DNA of 64,000 bases from CAVTJL01 sp963735065 (GTDB lineage: Bacteria; Pseudomonadota; Alphaproteobacteria; Geminicoccales; Geminicoccaceae). A program made the position numbers and the translations under genes. This document shows, one piece after another, positions 55,595 through 64,000 of this stretch; the stretch's first letter is position 1, and each line of letters begins with the position of its first letter. The notes under the pieces are model-generated. The model had not been told where the DNA came from and searched no databases. It was given only the letters and a program-made list of their open reading frames with translations. The DNA is taken from the NCBI GenBank assembly GCA_963735065.1, contig CAVTJL010000001.1, positions 310,001 to 374,000 on the forward strand. Reading direction: 5' to 3'.

Positions 55595-58142
55595 TGACGA
55601 TCTTGTCCGGGACGACGATCACGCGGCGCGCCGGCCGCCCCTCCATCGCCCGCTGCACGTTGGGCTCCGCCAGCGCGGCCCGCTCCAGCGCCTCCTTGGC
55701 GCTGCCCTTGGGCAGGCGCACCTCGCCGCGACGCTTGCCGTTGACCTGCACGGCCACCGACACCTCGTCCTCGCCGAGGAACGAGGGGTCGGCCACGGGC
55801 CAGGCGTGCGTGGCCAGCAATGTCTCGTGGCCCAGACGCGACCACAGCTCCTCGGCCAGATGCGGCGTCATCGGCTCGATCAGGTGGGTCAGGGTCTCGC
55901 AGGCCTCGCGCAGCAGGGCCCCGTTGCCGCCGCCATAGGCCTCGATGCCGTTGCTGAACGCGCGCACCAGCGCTACCGCCTTGTTGAAGTGGAAGCGGTC
56001 GAGCGCCTCCGACACGTCGGCGATGCTGCGGTGGATCAGGCGCTTGAGCGCCAGGTCGTCGCCCTCGAGCCCGGCGGTGACCGGCGGCGTTCCAGCGGGC
56101 GCGAGCCGGCCGAGGACCTCGTCGACCAGGCGCCACACGCGGTTGATGTAGCGCCAGGCGCCGTCGATCCCGCCCTCGGTCCATTCGAGATCGCGGTCGG
56201 GCGGGCTGTCGGAGAGCATGAAGAGGCGCGCCGTATCCGCGCCATAGGCCTCGATGATCTCGGTGGGGTCGATCGTGTTGAGCTTCGACTTGCTCATCTT
56301 CTCGACCCGGCCCGGAAACACCGGCTGGCGGTCCGCGACCGTGACCCAGCCGCCGGCCTCGTCCTTCGTCACCTGGGAGGGCTCGAGCCACTGGCCCTTC
56401 TCGTCCTTGAAGGTCAGATGGTTGATCATGCCCTGGGTGAAGAGGCCGGCGAAGGGCTCGGCGAGGTCCATGAGCCCGCAGGCCGACATCGCGCGCGTGT
56501 AGAAGCGCGCGTAGAGGAGGTGCAGCACGGCGTGCTCGACGCCGCCGATATACTGGTCGACCGGCAGCCAGTAGTCGACCTCCGCGCGGTCGAACGGCCG
56601 GTCCTGGACATGGGGCGAGCAGAAGCGGGCGAAATACCACGAGCTCTCGACGAAGGTGTCGAACGTGTCGGTCTCGCGCTCCGCCTCGCCGCCACAGCCC
56701 GGGCAGCGGACATGCTTCCAGGTCGGATGGCGGTCGAGCGGATTGCCCACACCCGTGATGTCGACGTCCTCCGGCAGGGTCACCGGCAGCTCGCTGCGCG
56801 GCACGGGCACGGTGCCGCAGCGCGGGCAGTGGATCATCGGCACCGGGCAGCCCCAATAGCGCTGGCGCGACACGCCCCAGTCGCGCAGCCGATAGCTGAC
56901 CCGGCCCTCGCCGACTCCAAGATGCTCCAGCTCCTCGATCGCCCGCGCCTTGCCCGCCTCGACGTCGAGGCCATCGAGAAAGCCCGAGTTGAAGAGGAGC
57001 CCGTCGCCCACATAGGCCTCGCCCGCGATCTCGAAGCTGGCCGGATCCTGCCCCGGCGGCAGCACCACCGGCAGCACGGGACGGCCATAGCGTCGGGCGA
57101 AGTCGAGGTCCCGCTGGTCGTGCGCAGGGCAGCCGAAGATGGCGCCCGTGCCGTACTCCGACAGAACGAAGTTCGCGACGTAGACCGGCAGCTCCACGCC
57201 ATCGAGGAAGGGATGCCGGCAGCGCAGGCCGGTGTCGTAGCCGCGCTTCTCGGCCGTCTCGAGCGCCGCCTCGCTGGTGCCGCCCTGCAGGCACTCGGCA
57301 GCGAACGCGGCGAGCGCAGGGTCGCCGGCAGCAAGCTCCGTCGTCAGCGGATGGTCGGGGGCGATCGCCATGAAGGCGGCGCCGAACAGCGTATCGGGCC
57401 GGGTCGTGAAGACCTCGAGCGGCGCCTCGCGGCCGACGATCGCAAAGGACACCCTGGCCCCCTGCGAGCGGCCGATCCAGTGGCGCTGCATCAGCCGCAC
57501 CTTCTCGGGCCAGCGCTCGAGACCGTCCAGCGCGGCCAGCAGCTCGTCCGCGAAGGCGGTGATCTTGAAGAACCACTGGCTGAGCTTGCGGCGCTCGACC
57601 GGCGCGCCCGAGCGCCAGCCCCGGCCGTCGATCACCTGCTCGTTGGCGAGCACGGTCTGGTCGACCGGATCCCAGTTGACCCAGCCTTCCTTCTTATAGG
57701 CGAGGCCCCGCTCGTGCATGTCGAGGAACATCGCCTGCTCGTGCCGATAGTACTCGGGATCGCAGGTCGCGATCTCGCGCGTCCAGTCGAGGGACAGGCC
57801 CATCGTCCGGATCTGGTCGCGCATCTCCTTGATGTTGCCGTAGGTCCAGGTCTTGGGATGGATGCCGCGCCGCACGGCGGCACCCTCGGCCGGCAGGCCG
57901 AACGCGTCCCAGCCCATCGGGTGGAGCACGTTGAAGCCCTGGGCGCGCTTCAGCCGGGCCACCACGTCGCCCAGCGTGTAGTTGCGCACATGGCCCATAT
58001 GGATGCGGCCCGAGGGATAGGGGAACATCTCGAGCACGAAATATTTGGGTCGCGACCGGTCGATCTCGGCGCGGAAGACCTGGCGCTCCTCCCAGATCCT
58101 CTGCCATTTGCTCTCGGTCGCGCGAAAGGGATAGCGGGACAT
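55581..58142 (-). CDS. leuS: Leucyl-tRNA synthetase
   Basis: An 853-residue class I synthetase. The HIGH equivalent is PYPSGRIHMGHVRNYTLGD, the editing domain occupies about 220-420 (EVFTTRPDTLFGAAFMAIAP), the zinc insertion contains CPRCGTVPVPRSELPVTLP, and KMSKS is in VEKMSKSKLNTIDPTEII. The C-terminal anticodon-binding region ends in VPDKIVNVVV. Full length for the bacterial type. Confidence 0.97.
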   Translation of the reverse strand: MSRYPFRATESKWQRIWEERQVFRAEIDRSRPKYFVLEMFPYPSGRIHMGHVRNYTLGDVVARLKRAQGFNVLHPMGWDAFGLPAEGAAVRRGIHPKTWTYGNIKEMRDQIRTMGLSLDWTREIATCDPEYYRHEQAMFLDMHERGLAYKKEGWVNWDPVDQTVLANEQVIDGRGWRSGAPVERRKLSQWFFKITAFADELLAALDGLERWPEKVRLMQRHWIGRSQGARVSFAIVGREAPLEVFTTRPDTLFGAAFMAIAPDHPLTTELAAGDPALAAFAAECLQGGTSEAALETAEKRGYDTGLRCRHPFLDGVELPVYVANFVLSEYGTGAIFGCPAHDQRDLDFARRYGRPVLPVVLPPGQDPASFEIAGEAYVGDGLLFNSGFLDGLDVEAGKARAIEELEHLGVGEGRVSYRLRDWGVSRQRYWGCPVPMIHCPRCGTVPVPRSELPVTLPEDVDITGVGNPLDRHPTWKHVRCPGCGGEAERETDTFDTFVESSWYFARFCSPHVQDRPFDRAEVDYWLPVDQYIGGVEHAVLHLLYARFYTRAMSACGLMDLAEPFAGLFTQGMINHLTFKDEKGQWLEPSQVTKDEAGGWVTVADRQPVFPGRVEKMSKSKLNTIDPTEIIEAYGADTARLFMLSDSPPDRDLEWTEGGIDGAWRYINRVWRLVDEVLGRLAPAGTPPVTAGLEGDDLALKRLIHRSIADVSEALDRFHFNKAVALVRAFSNGIEAYGGGNGALLREACETLTHLIEPMTPHLAEELWSRLGHETLLATHAWPVADPSFLGEDEVSVAVQVNGKRRGEVRLPKGSAKEALERAALAEPNVQRAMEGRPARRVIVVPDKIVNVVV

Positions 58143-58237
58143 GTCTCGTCTCGTCAGGAGCTAGCTGTCGGCACGGGGCCGACGAAGGATAGGATGACCG
58201 GCAGCCGGCCGTCGCGGCACGGGCTCGATCGAAAGCC

Positions 58238-58786
58238 TCAGCTCGCGGCCTGCAGGCTCGAGATGCGCAGCTGCCGCGCCCGGGTCAGGATCTTGTCCTC
58301 GAGCTCGACCGATGTCTTGGGGTCGACCGGCGCATCCAGCCAGTGCCCGGCGGCATCCTCGGTCTGCCGGAAAACCGTCACCTTGACGCCATCGGCGCGA
58401 AGCACCGTGTCGCGGATCTGGACCTGGACCTTGAGGCGCTCCTTCGGCGCCGAGGTCGGCTGATACCAGTCGGTGATGATCAGCCCGCCGAACGGATCGG
58501 CCGAGGCGAGCGGCATGAAGTCGATCGTGTCGAGCGCGCCGCGCCAGAGATAGGCGTTGACTCCGATGCCCCCGCTGCCGCCGGTGTCGGCATTGTCCCG
58601 CTTGCCGCCCCCGCCGAACAGCGAGAAGCCGTCCGAGCCCTCGATCGTGCCGTACTGGTCCCGCTGGCGCTGGTCCCGGGGATCGCGCGTGCTCATGTCG
58701 GGCGTCTGCATGTACTGGCAGCCCGCGAGGAGAGCGATCAGGAACAGGGCACCGAGCCTGAGCAAAGGCAGCTTTCGCGATATCAT
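58238..58786 (-). CDS. DUF3576 domain lipoprotein
   Basis: A 182-residue lipoprotein (MISRKLPLLRLGALFLIALLAGC, lipobox LLAGC) with the alphaproteobacterial DUF3576 fold: GIGVNAYLWRGALDTIDFMP, LASADPFGGLIITDWYQP and ERLKVQVQIRDTVLRADGVK. Its function is not established. The genes of this family usually sit just upstream of leuS, as here, hinting at an envelope role shared with lptE. ATG 58,786 gives the lipoprotein signal. Confidence 0.92.
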   Translation of the reverse strand: MISRKLPLLRLGALFLIALLAGCQYMQTPDMSTRDPRDQRQRDQYGTIEGSDGFSLFGGGGKRDNADTGGSGGIGVNAYLWRGALDTIDFMPLASADPFGGLIITDWYQPTSAPKERLKVQVQIRDTVLRADGVKVTVFRQTEDAAGHWLDAPVDPKTSVELEDKILTRARQLRISSLQAAS

Positions 58787-58882
58787 GACAAGGCAGCACC
58801 AACCGAGCGGCTGCTCGCTCGAAGCGAGCGGGCCGGACCATAGCACAGGACCCGACAAATGCCAGAGCCGGCGCGCCCTGCC

Positions 58883-59572
58883 CTAGAAGCGAAGGCGAAC
58901 GCCCAGCCGCCCCATCGTCGAGGGCTCGGCGTCCGGGGTGGACTGCACGGCGAGATCGCCCTCGAGGGAGAGCCAAGGCAGCGCCAGCAGATCGGTGCTG
59001 AACATCCAAAAGTCACGATTGGGCGCGCCACTGCGCGGCTGCTCGCCGTAGGAGAGACGGGCAGAGAGGGCACCATAGCCGACCGTGGCGCCCATCATGT
59101 CGGTCTCGGCACCCATCAGGTTGGTGCGCGAGAGCGCGCCGCCGATCGAGAAGCTCGACCATTCGAGGGCACCACCCAACGCCAGCGTGCCCGCATCGCT
59201 CGATGGCGCACCCGGTGCGGGAGCGACATCGCGCCCGCCCGAGAGCAGGCCAAGCCCGCTGGGCTCGCCCGACGAGCCCGAGATGTTGAGACGCAGCCGA
59301 GGCATGTCCAGCCCGCTCAGCCCGAGATCGTCGAGCAGAACGCTGCCGCCGCCGCGCGGGGTGAAGTCGATCAGAAAGCCTGGATTGTCGTTGCTCAGCG
59401 AGAAGCTGCTGCTCGAGAGCTCGTCCGGCCCGGCCCCTTCGGTGGCGGGCACCGGCGAGCCGCTCATGTAGCCGCCTCGCACGAGCTGGGCAGCGCTCGC
59501 CGGCGACGCCGCGGCAAGCGCGACGCCCAGCATCGAGATCAATAGAGAAGAAAGGCGACGATGACGCCGCAT
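58883..59572 (-). CDS. Putative outer-membrane beta-barrel protein
   Basis: A 229-residue exported protein: signal MRRHRRLSSLLISMLGVALA with cleavage after ASA, then Gly/Ser-rich amphipathic strands (LALGGALEWSSFSIGGALSR, MMGATVGYGALSARLSYGEQ, LSLEGDLAVQSTP) and a C-terminal RLGVRLRF with the terminal Phe required for outer-membrane insertion. I recognise a porin-like style but no named family. It lies between the DUF3576 gene and the porins, all on the same strand. Confidence 0.7.
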   Translation of the reverse strand: MRRHRRLSSLLISMLGVALAAASPASAAQLVRGGYMSGSPVPATEGAGPDELSSSSFSLSNDNPGFLIDFTPRGGGSVLLDDLGLSGLDMPRLRLNISGSSGEPSGLGLLSGGRDVAPAPGAPSSDAGTLALGGALEWSSFSIGGALSRTNLMGAETDMMGATVGYGALSARLSYGEQPRSGAPNRDFWMFSTDLLALPWLSLEGDLAVQSTPDAEPSTMGRLGVRLRF

Positions 59573-59731
59573 CGCGAGACATCCAGTAGAGCAGCCGTCT
59601 GACCGCTTCTATAGCACGCCGGGATCGCACCGTGCAGTGTCGCCGGGTGACAGTGCCGGAAATCCGCGATCTCGGGCCCGATGATGTGACCACCGGTCGC
59701 GGAGGCGGCTGCGCCAGCCGCCCGAAAGGGA

Positions 59732-59757
59732 AAGGGCCGCCCTTTCGGGCGGCCCTT
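59732..59757 (-). terminator. Terminator of the first porin gene
   Basis: On the minus strand AAGGGCCGCCC and GGGCGGCCCTT make an 11-bp perfect stem with a GAAA tetraloop, followed by TCCCTTT. It starts 28 nt after the porin stop. Confidence 0.8.
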
Positions 59758-59784
59758 GTCGAGGATGACTGCGCAGGGTGTGGA

Positions 59785-60870
59785 TCAGAACGTGAACTGA
59801 AGCCGGCTGATGTAGAGCCAGCCGTCGTCGCTGCCACCCTGGTCGAGGTTGAAGTGCGACGCCTCGCCGCTCAGCCACACACCCGGGACCAGCCCGATCT
59901 GAGCACCAAGGACGACGGCGTTCGACTTGTCGCTTCCGTCCGGCAGACCAACGGGATTGTTCTGCTGATACTCGTTGTTCGTGTCGATCACCTGGCCCCA
60001 GTTGATCGAGAGAGCCACCGGCCCGAGCTTGGTCGCAGCACCGACGTTGTAGAACTGGTGCCTCGCGCCCAGCGTCTCGTCCCAACCGTAAGCGCCGGCG
60101 ATGCTGAAGCCGCCGAACGACAGCACCAAGCCCGGCTGGATGCCCTTGGTGTCGCCGCCGCCACTCTGCTGCTTGCGACCGACATCGCCGACCACCGAGG
60201 CCTTGATGTCCATCGCGCCGAAGCTGCCGGCATAGGTGATGCCGCCTTCGACCAGATCCTGGACGCTGTCGACGTTCGTGACGGCGAAGTCGTTGCCGTT
60301 GCTGTCGGTGTGCGGCGTGTAGCTCACGCCGGCCTGGAAGCCAGCGATCGTCGGCGAGTAGTAGATGATCTTGGTGGCGTCACCGGTGTTGCCGACGAAC
60401 GTGGTCGACTCCATGTCGACCAGCGTGCCGTCGAGGCCGCCGGTGCCGACGGCGATCGACCAGGCACCCAGGGCCATGTTGTGGGTGATGCCGTCCTCTT
60501 CACCGAAGCGGACCTCACCGAACGAGCCCCGCATCCAGGTCCACGCCTCGTCGGTGTTCGTGCCACCGTTGTTCGAGTTGGTGTTCACCCGGATCTGGAA
60601 GCCGTACTCGATGCCGGTCGACTCGTCCTGAGCACGACCGTTGATCTCGAGCCGGTAGTTGGTCCGGAAGTCCCAGCTCGAGTTCTTGTCGCTCGTGTAT
60701 TGGCGGTCGCCGACGGCGCCACCAAATGCCTCGAAACGACCGTAGCCGCCGATCGTCAGATCGAACGGGGATGCCGTCGTCACCGTGCCTGCGGAAGCCG
60801 GGCTGACGCCCGCCATCATGCCGGCGCCGAGCAGAGCGGTGGTGCCTAGCAATACCCTCTTGAGTGCCAT
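59785..60870 (-). CDS. Porin (alphaproteobacterial general porin type), copy 1
   Basis: A 361-residue outer-membrane porin. The signal MALKRVLLGTTALLGAGMMA is followed by the first strand FDLTIGGYGRFEAFGG; alternating strands and a long L3-like segment (GSFGEVRFGEEDGITHNMAL) follow, and the protein ends DGWLYISRLQFTF with the terminal Phe. GGAGGAGAACGAAGCG precedes the ATG. It is closely related to the gene at 61,142-62,233 along its whole length, so the two arose by tandem duplication. Confidence 0.92.
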   Translation of the reverse strand: MALKRVLLGTTALLGAGMMAGVSPASAGTVTTASPFDLTIGGYGRFEAFGGAVGDRQYTSDKNSSWDFRTNYRLEINGRAQDESTGIEYGFQIRVNTNSNNGGTNTDEAWTWMRGSFGEVRFGEEDGITHNMALGAWSIAVGTGGLDGTLVDMESTTFVGNTGDATKIIYYSPTIAGFQAGVSYTPHTDSNGNDFAVTNVDSVQDLVEGGITYAGSFGAMDIKASVVGDVGRKQQSGGGDTKGIQPGLVLSFGGFSIAGAYGWDETLGARHQFYNVGAATKLGPVALSINWGQVIDTNNEYQQNNPVGLPDGSDKSNAVVLGAQIGLVPGVWLSGEASHFNLDQGGSDDGWLYISRLQFTF

Positions 60871-61141
60871 CGCTTCGTTCTCCTCCACACCCCCGCGCCG
60901 AGGGTGCTAGCCGCAGCTCGCAACACACACGGCAACGGACGTCGCCCTGTGCCTCGAGAGCAGGCGCCTCGCACAGCGGCACGCCTCGCTCCCAACCACG
61001 GTCGTTATTCTAACTGTTGGTACACGAAGCAAGGATGGCTCGGGCACCCCCCGGCCTTTGCGCAACCACTGTGACGGGGTTGCAACAAGGGCCGGGGTGG
61101 CGCGGCGACAGAGGTCCGATCAGAGGCTGAGGCGCGGCCTG

Positions 61142-62233
61142 TTAGAACGTGAACTGGAGGCGGCTGATGTAGAGCCAGCCATTGTCGCCCCCGCCCGAGT
61201 CGAGGTCGAAGTGCGATGCCTCGCCGCTCAGCCAGACGCCGGGCACCAGCCCCACCTGGGCGCCGAGGATGACGGCGTTCGACTTGTCGCTGCCCGCGGG
61301 CAGGCCGTTAGGCTCGTTGGTGCGATAGGCGTTGTTCGTGTCGAGCACCTGGCCCCAGTTGATCGAGAGAGCCACCGGCCCGATCGGGTACGCCGCGCCA
61401 ACGTTGTAAAACGAGTGCCTGGCGTCGTTTGTCTCGTCCCAGCCGTAGGCGCCGGCGATGCTGAGCTTGCCGAACGACAGAACCAGGCCCGGCTGGATAC
61501 CCTTGGTGTTGCCGCTGCCCGATTGAGCGCGGCCGACATCGCCGACCACCGAGGCCTTCACGTCCATCGCCCCGAAGCTGCCGGAATAGGTGACGCCACC
61601 GTCGACCAGGTCCTGGACGTCGTTGATGCCGTTGGCGTTGGTGACGGCGAAATCGTTGCCGTCGCTGCTGGTGTGCGGGTCGTAGCTCACGCCGAACTGG
61701 AAGCCGGCGATCGTCGGCGAGTAGTAGATGATCTTCGTCGAGTCGCCGGTGTTGCCGACGAACGTCGTCGATTCGAGGTCGACCAGCGTGCCGTCCAGGC
61801 CGCCCGTGCCGACCGCGATCGACCAGGCACCCAGCGACATGTTGTGGGTGACGCCGTCCTCCTCGCCGAAGCGAACCTCACCGAACGAGCCCCGCATCCA
61901 GGTCCAGGCCTCGTCGGTGTTGGTGCCGCCACTATCCGTGTTGGTGTTCACCCTGATCTGGAAGCCATACTGGATTCCGGTCGACTCGTCCTTGGCCTGG
62001 CCGTCGATCTCGAGCCGGTAGTCCGTCCGGAAGTCGAAGCTCGAGTTCTTGTCGCTCGTGTACTGGCGATCGCCGATGGCGCCGCCGACCGCATCGAACC
62101 GGGCATAACCGCCGATCGTCAGATCGAATGGAGATGCCGTCGTCACGGTGCCCGCAACAGCCGAGCCGGCACCAGCCATCATGCCGGCGCCGAGCAGAGC
62201 GGTAGTGCCCAGTAGTGCCTTCTTCAATGCCAT
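61142..62233 (-). CDS. Porin, copy 2
   Basis: A 363-residue paralogue of the preceding porin, with signal MALKKALLGTTALLGAGMMA and the same FDLTIGGYARFDAVGG, GSFGEVRFGEEDGVTHNMSL and DNGWLYISRLQFTF blocks. Differences cluster in short loop segments (for example AKDEST versus AQDEST, YDPHTSSDGND versus YTPHTDSNGND), as expected for porins with different surface loops. An open frame upstream to 62,344 is not part of the protein. About 270 bp without a gene separate the two porins. Confidence 0.92.
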   Translation of the reverse strand: MALKKALLGTTALLGAGMMAGAGSAVAGTVTTASPFDLTIGGYARFDAVGGAIGDRQYTSDKNSSFDFRTDYRLEIDGQAKDESTGIQYGFQIRVNTNTDSGGTNTDEAWTWMRGSFGEVRFGEEDGVTHNMSLGAWSIAVGTGGLDGTLVDLESTTFVGNTGDSTKIIYYSPTIAGFQFGVSYDPHTSSDGNDFAVTNANGINDVQDLVDGGVTYSGSFGAMDVKASVVGDVGRAQSGSGNTKGIQPGLVLSFGKLSIAGAYGWDETNDARHSFYNVGAAYPIGPVALSINWGQVLDTNNAYRTNEPNGLPAGSDKSNAVILGAQVGLVPGVWLSGEASHFDLDSGGGDNGWLYISRLQFTF

Positions 62234-62539
62234 CGCATTTATTCTCCTGCAGACCCCCGCGCCGAGGGTGATTGCCGCAGCCCCAAACACCGAGGCGAAG
62301 CTCGCCAGACCCAAAAACCCGTCCCGGCTCTTCGCGTTATCCACGTGACGGTCCGATAGCGCCGATTCCGAATACCGCCCAGATTAATGTTTCTTTGGAA
62401 TCGGCGCGATCATTACTTGCGCGTCATAAAACTATAGCCATGTCGCCGCCGAAATAGGCAGCCCGTCGGGCGACGTGAGGACGAGTTCGCCCTTCCGGCC
62501 CGCCATGGGCGAGCCGGGGCGCCTCGATCGAAAGGGCGA
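62234..62539 (-). other. Intergenic region upstream of porin copy 2, with a long inverted repeat
   Basis: About 306 bp without a gene and with lower GC than its surroundings. It contains a perfect 11-bp inverted repeat, GCGCCGATTCC (62,359-62,369) and GGAATCGGCGC (62,397-62,407), with a 27-nt AT-rich centre. No T run follows on either strand. It probably contains the porin promoter and regulatory sites; a confident promoter could not be assigned. Confidence 0.45.
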
Positions 62540-63262
62540 TCAGTTGAGGACGGGGGTCCGGGGCGCGTAGAGCGGCGCGGCCACGCTCAAGGGATTCCGC
62601 ACCACGATGCCCGGATTGGCGTAGTAGTCGACGAAGAGGTTGACGCGCGGCCGCCTGCCCTTGTTGCGCACGGAATGGCGCAGGCGGTTGTTGAAGTCGT
62701 AGGCGTGCCCCATCAGCATCGTGAAGCGGCGGCCACCGATCTTGTACTCGACCGAGGGGGTCGAGCTCAGCGAGACGTGGATGCGGTGTGCTTTCTCGGC
62801 CATAGCATGGCCGTCGACATGGGGGGCGATGTGCCCGCCCGCCTGGAGCCGGACCAGGGCCAGCCGCGTGACCACCCCGCCCGGCCGCTTGAGGGGCGCT
62901 ATCGCCTGCTCGACCACCGGCGCCAGCACATCCTTGAAGCGCTCGAAATCGGGCATGGTGAAGACCGGCCAGAGGTCGGTATCCTCGCGCCCCACCGGCA
63001 GGTAGCGCTCGGGATCGAGGCCCCGCTCCTTGGCCCAGACATAGACGAGATCCTCGAAGTGCTGGATCCCGGTGGTGCTGGCCGAGGCGTGCCACTCCGT
63101 CTTGAAGAGGATGTTGTCCGTGACCGCATGGGCGCTGGCGGCCAGCGCGTCGCGGCGGAACGTGTTGGCCGTCCAGTCGTCCTCGGTCAACGCGCCGACC
63201 ATCTCGATCAGCCGGCCGACGTCGACCGCGCCGAGATCACGAAGCGGGACGCCGATGTCCAT
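62540..63262 (-). CDS. Aspartyl/asparaginyl beta-hydroxylase (AspH) domain protein
   Basis: A 240-residue Fe(II)/2-oxoglutarate-type oxygenase. The metal-binding triad is recognisable in GGHIAPHVDGHAMAEKAHRI and in the later FNNRLRHSVRNKGRRPRVNL, with the 2-oxoglutarate-binding Arg in the latter. The N-terminal part (EDDWTANTFRRDALAASAHA) resembles proline/aspartyl hydroxylases that modify proteins or free amino acids. It lies 74 bp after the JmjC/cupin gene on the same strand, giving two adjacent oxygenases. Confidence 0.82.
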   Translation of the reverse strand: MDIGVPLRDLGAVDVGRLIEMVGALTEDDWTANTFRRDALAASAHAVTDNILFKTEWHASASTTGIQHFEDLVYVWAKERGLDPERYLPVGREDTDLWPVFTMPDFERFKDVLAPVVEQAIAPLKRPGGVVTRLALVRLQAGGHIAPHVDGHAMAEKAHRIHVSLSSTPSVEYKIGGRRFTMLMGHAYDFNNRLRHSVRNKGRRPRVNLFVDYYANPGIVVRNPLSVAAPLYAPRTPVLN

Positions 63263-63336
63263 CGGGGAGGCCTCCAGGATGCCATGACCGACGGGAGACT
63301 AGCACCCGCCAGCGGCCCCCGAGAAGCGCCAGACGC

Positions 63337-64000
63337 TCAAGGGGCGGGCGTTATCACCTGCATGCGCTGCATGTCCGCCAGGAAGCGGTCGAGCTTGGCG
63401 GCGGGCTCGCTGGCGAAGGCGTTGCCGAGCTCGCCGCGCCCGAAGCTCTCCCGCGCCACGACCCAGGCCACGAGATCCCGGACCACCATCGGCACCTCGA
63501 CCGCCTCGCGGGAGCCCGTCTTGACGAGCCCGCAGCGCCCGCCCTGCTCGACGAGGCGCAGGTCCCGCCTGACCGCGAAGCGCTCCTCGGCGTTCTCGAT
63601 GATGCCGGGCAGGTCGTAGGTCTCGCGCGAATACTGGAAGTTGCCCATGAAGGCCGCGATCTGCGCGGTCGCCTCGGGCGTGCCAAGGATCTCCGCGACA
63701 CGCGAGCCCAGGGCACCCAGCCGCTCGCCCAGCGCAGCGGCGCCGCCGCTCGGCAGGTTCGCCCGCGCCAGCGGCTCCTGGATCATGCGCTCGAAGAGCC
63801 AGGTCATCACGTCGAGGCCGATCGGATAGGTGACCCCGAAGGCGATGTGGACACAAGGGCCGTCGTCGGCCAGGGCATAGTGGTACTGGCCGCGGGGCAG
63901 ATAGAGCAGATCGCCCGGCTTGAGCCGGACCTCCTTCCAGAGGTCGCCCTTGGCCTTGTCGTGATGCTCCTGGGGCTGGCTCTTGAAGGCGGGATGGGCG
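63337..64000 (-). CDS. JmjC/cupin-4 domain oxygenase, 3' part
   Basis: The gene enters from the right edge; about 220 codons are present. The visible part of the cupin reads KPGDLLYLPRGQYHYALAD with the last metal-ligand His, followed by VHIAFGVTYPIGLDVMTWLF, as in JmjC proteins of the cupin_4 type (some hydroxylate ribosomal proteins). The C-terminal half is helical, with a winged-helix-like end (VVRDLVAWVVARESFGRGEL). The first metal ligands lie outside the window. A Met at 63,810 is internal, not the start. Confidence 0.8.
   Translation of the reverse strand, partial: AHPAFKSQPQEHHDKAKGDLWKEVRLKPGDLLYLPRGQYHYALADDGPCVHIAFGVTYPIGLDVMTWLFERMIQEPLARANLPSGGAAALGERLGALGSRVAEILGTPEATAQIAAFMGNFQYSRETYDLPGIIENAEERFAVRRDLRLVEQGGRCGLVKTGSREAVEVPMVVRDLVAWVVARESFGRGELGNAFASEPAAKLDRFLADMQRMQVITPAP

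Noticed and set aside
55806..58463. An 885-codon plus-strand open frame opposite leuS
   Set aside because: Antisense shadow of leucyl-tRNA synthetase with no domain signal.

Overview
The window is 64 kb of GC-rich (roughly two-thirds G+C), densely packed chromosome from an alphaproteobacterium. Its marker genes (eukaryote-like NADP isocitrate dehydrogenase, sdhCDAB, hslVU, a tol-pal/ruv/ftsH block, the leuS-lptE-holA order, a mesaconyl-CoA hydratase of the ethylmalonyl-CoA pathway, and two alphaproteobacterial-type porins) point to the Rhodospirillales/Geminicoccales neighbourhood. This placement is an inference from gene content and protein style, not a phylogeny. I saw no rRNA, tRNA, CRISPR array, insertion sequence, prophage or replication origin.

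Layout. 1-4.4 kb: the 5' end of a PQQ sugar dehydrogenase gene, a membrane adenylate/guanylate cyclase, an MFS transporter and a GNAT acetyltransferase. 4.5-9.2 kb: a membrane-stress-like operon (30-residue membrane peptide, XpaC-like protein, TelA, SPFH-GYF protein, zinc-ribbon membrane protein), the most system-like accessory block here. 9.2-17.0 kb: a creatinase-like M24 protein without metal ligands, two secreted glycoside hydrolases (GH5, GH113), an MscS channel gene broken by two frameshifts, an EVE protein and an AbrB-family membrane protein. 17.1-29.3 kb, all on the minus strand: yebC-ruvCAB-ybgC-tolQRAB-pal-cpoB-tilS-ftsH. 29.3-32.2 kb: a structured leader or sRNA candidate, a small unknown gene and hslVU. 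32.2-36.7 kb: a GSU2403-type nucleotidyltransferase behind a perfect palindrome, icd, dnaQ, coaE and maf.

36.8-44.1 kb: csbD, a Gfo/Idh/MocA oxidoreductase, a PCu(A)C-like protein, a CobW GTPase, an emrAB-type efflux pair with a 21-bp palindromic operator, and mesaconyl-CoA hydratase. 44.2-46.3 kb: a toxin-antitoxin locus with a frameshifted HTH-Phd antitoxin and a PIN toxin, then an unknown lipoprotein. 46.4-50.0 kb: sdhCDAB with a structured 3' end and terminator. 50.0-58.8 kb: a small membrane protein, uvrB, a sulfotransferase, holA-lptE-leuS and a DUF3576 lipoprotein. 58.9-64 kb: a putative outer-membrane protein, two tandem paralogous porins, an AspH-type hydroxylase and the 3' part of a JmjC/cupin oxygenase gene.

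Together the genes describe an aerobic Gram-negative cell with full envelope maintenance (Tol-Pal, LptE, FtsH, porins), recombination and excision repair (RuvABC, UvrB) and TCA-cycle respiration. Accessory functions are in envelope stress, polysaccharide hydrolysis, drug export and metal handling. Several genes (mscS, cpoB, the antitoxin) carry single-base frame breaks, so sequence errors or recent decay should be kept in mind for those loci.
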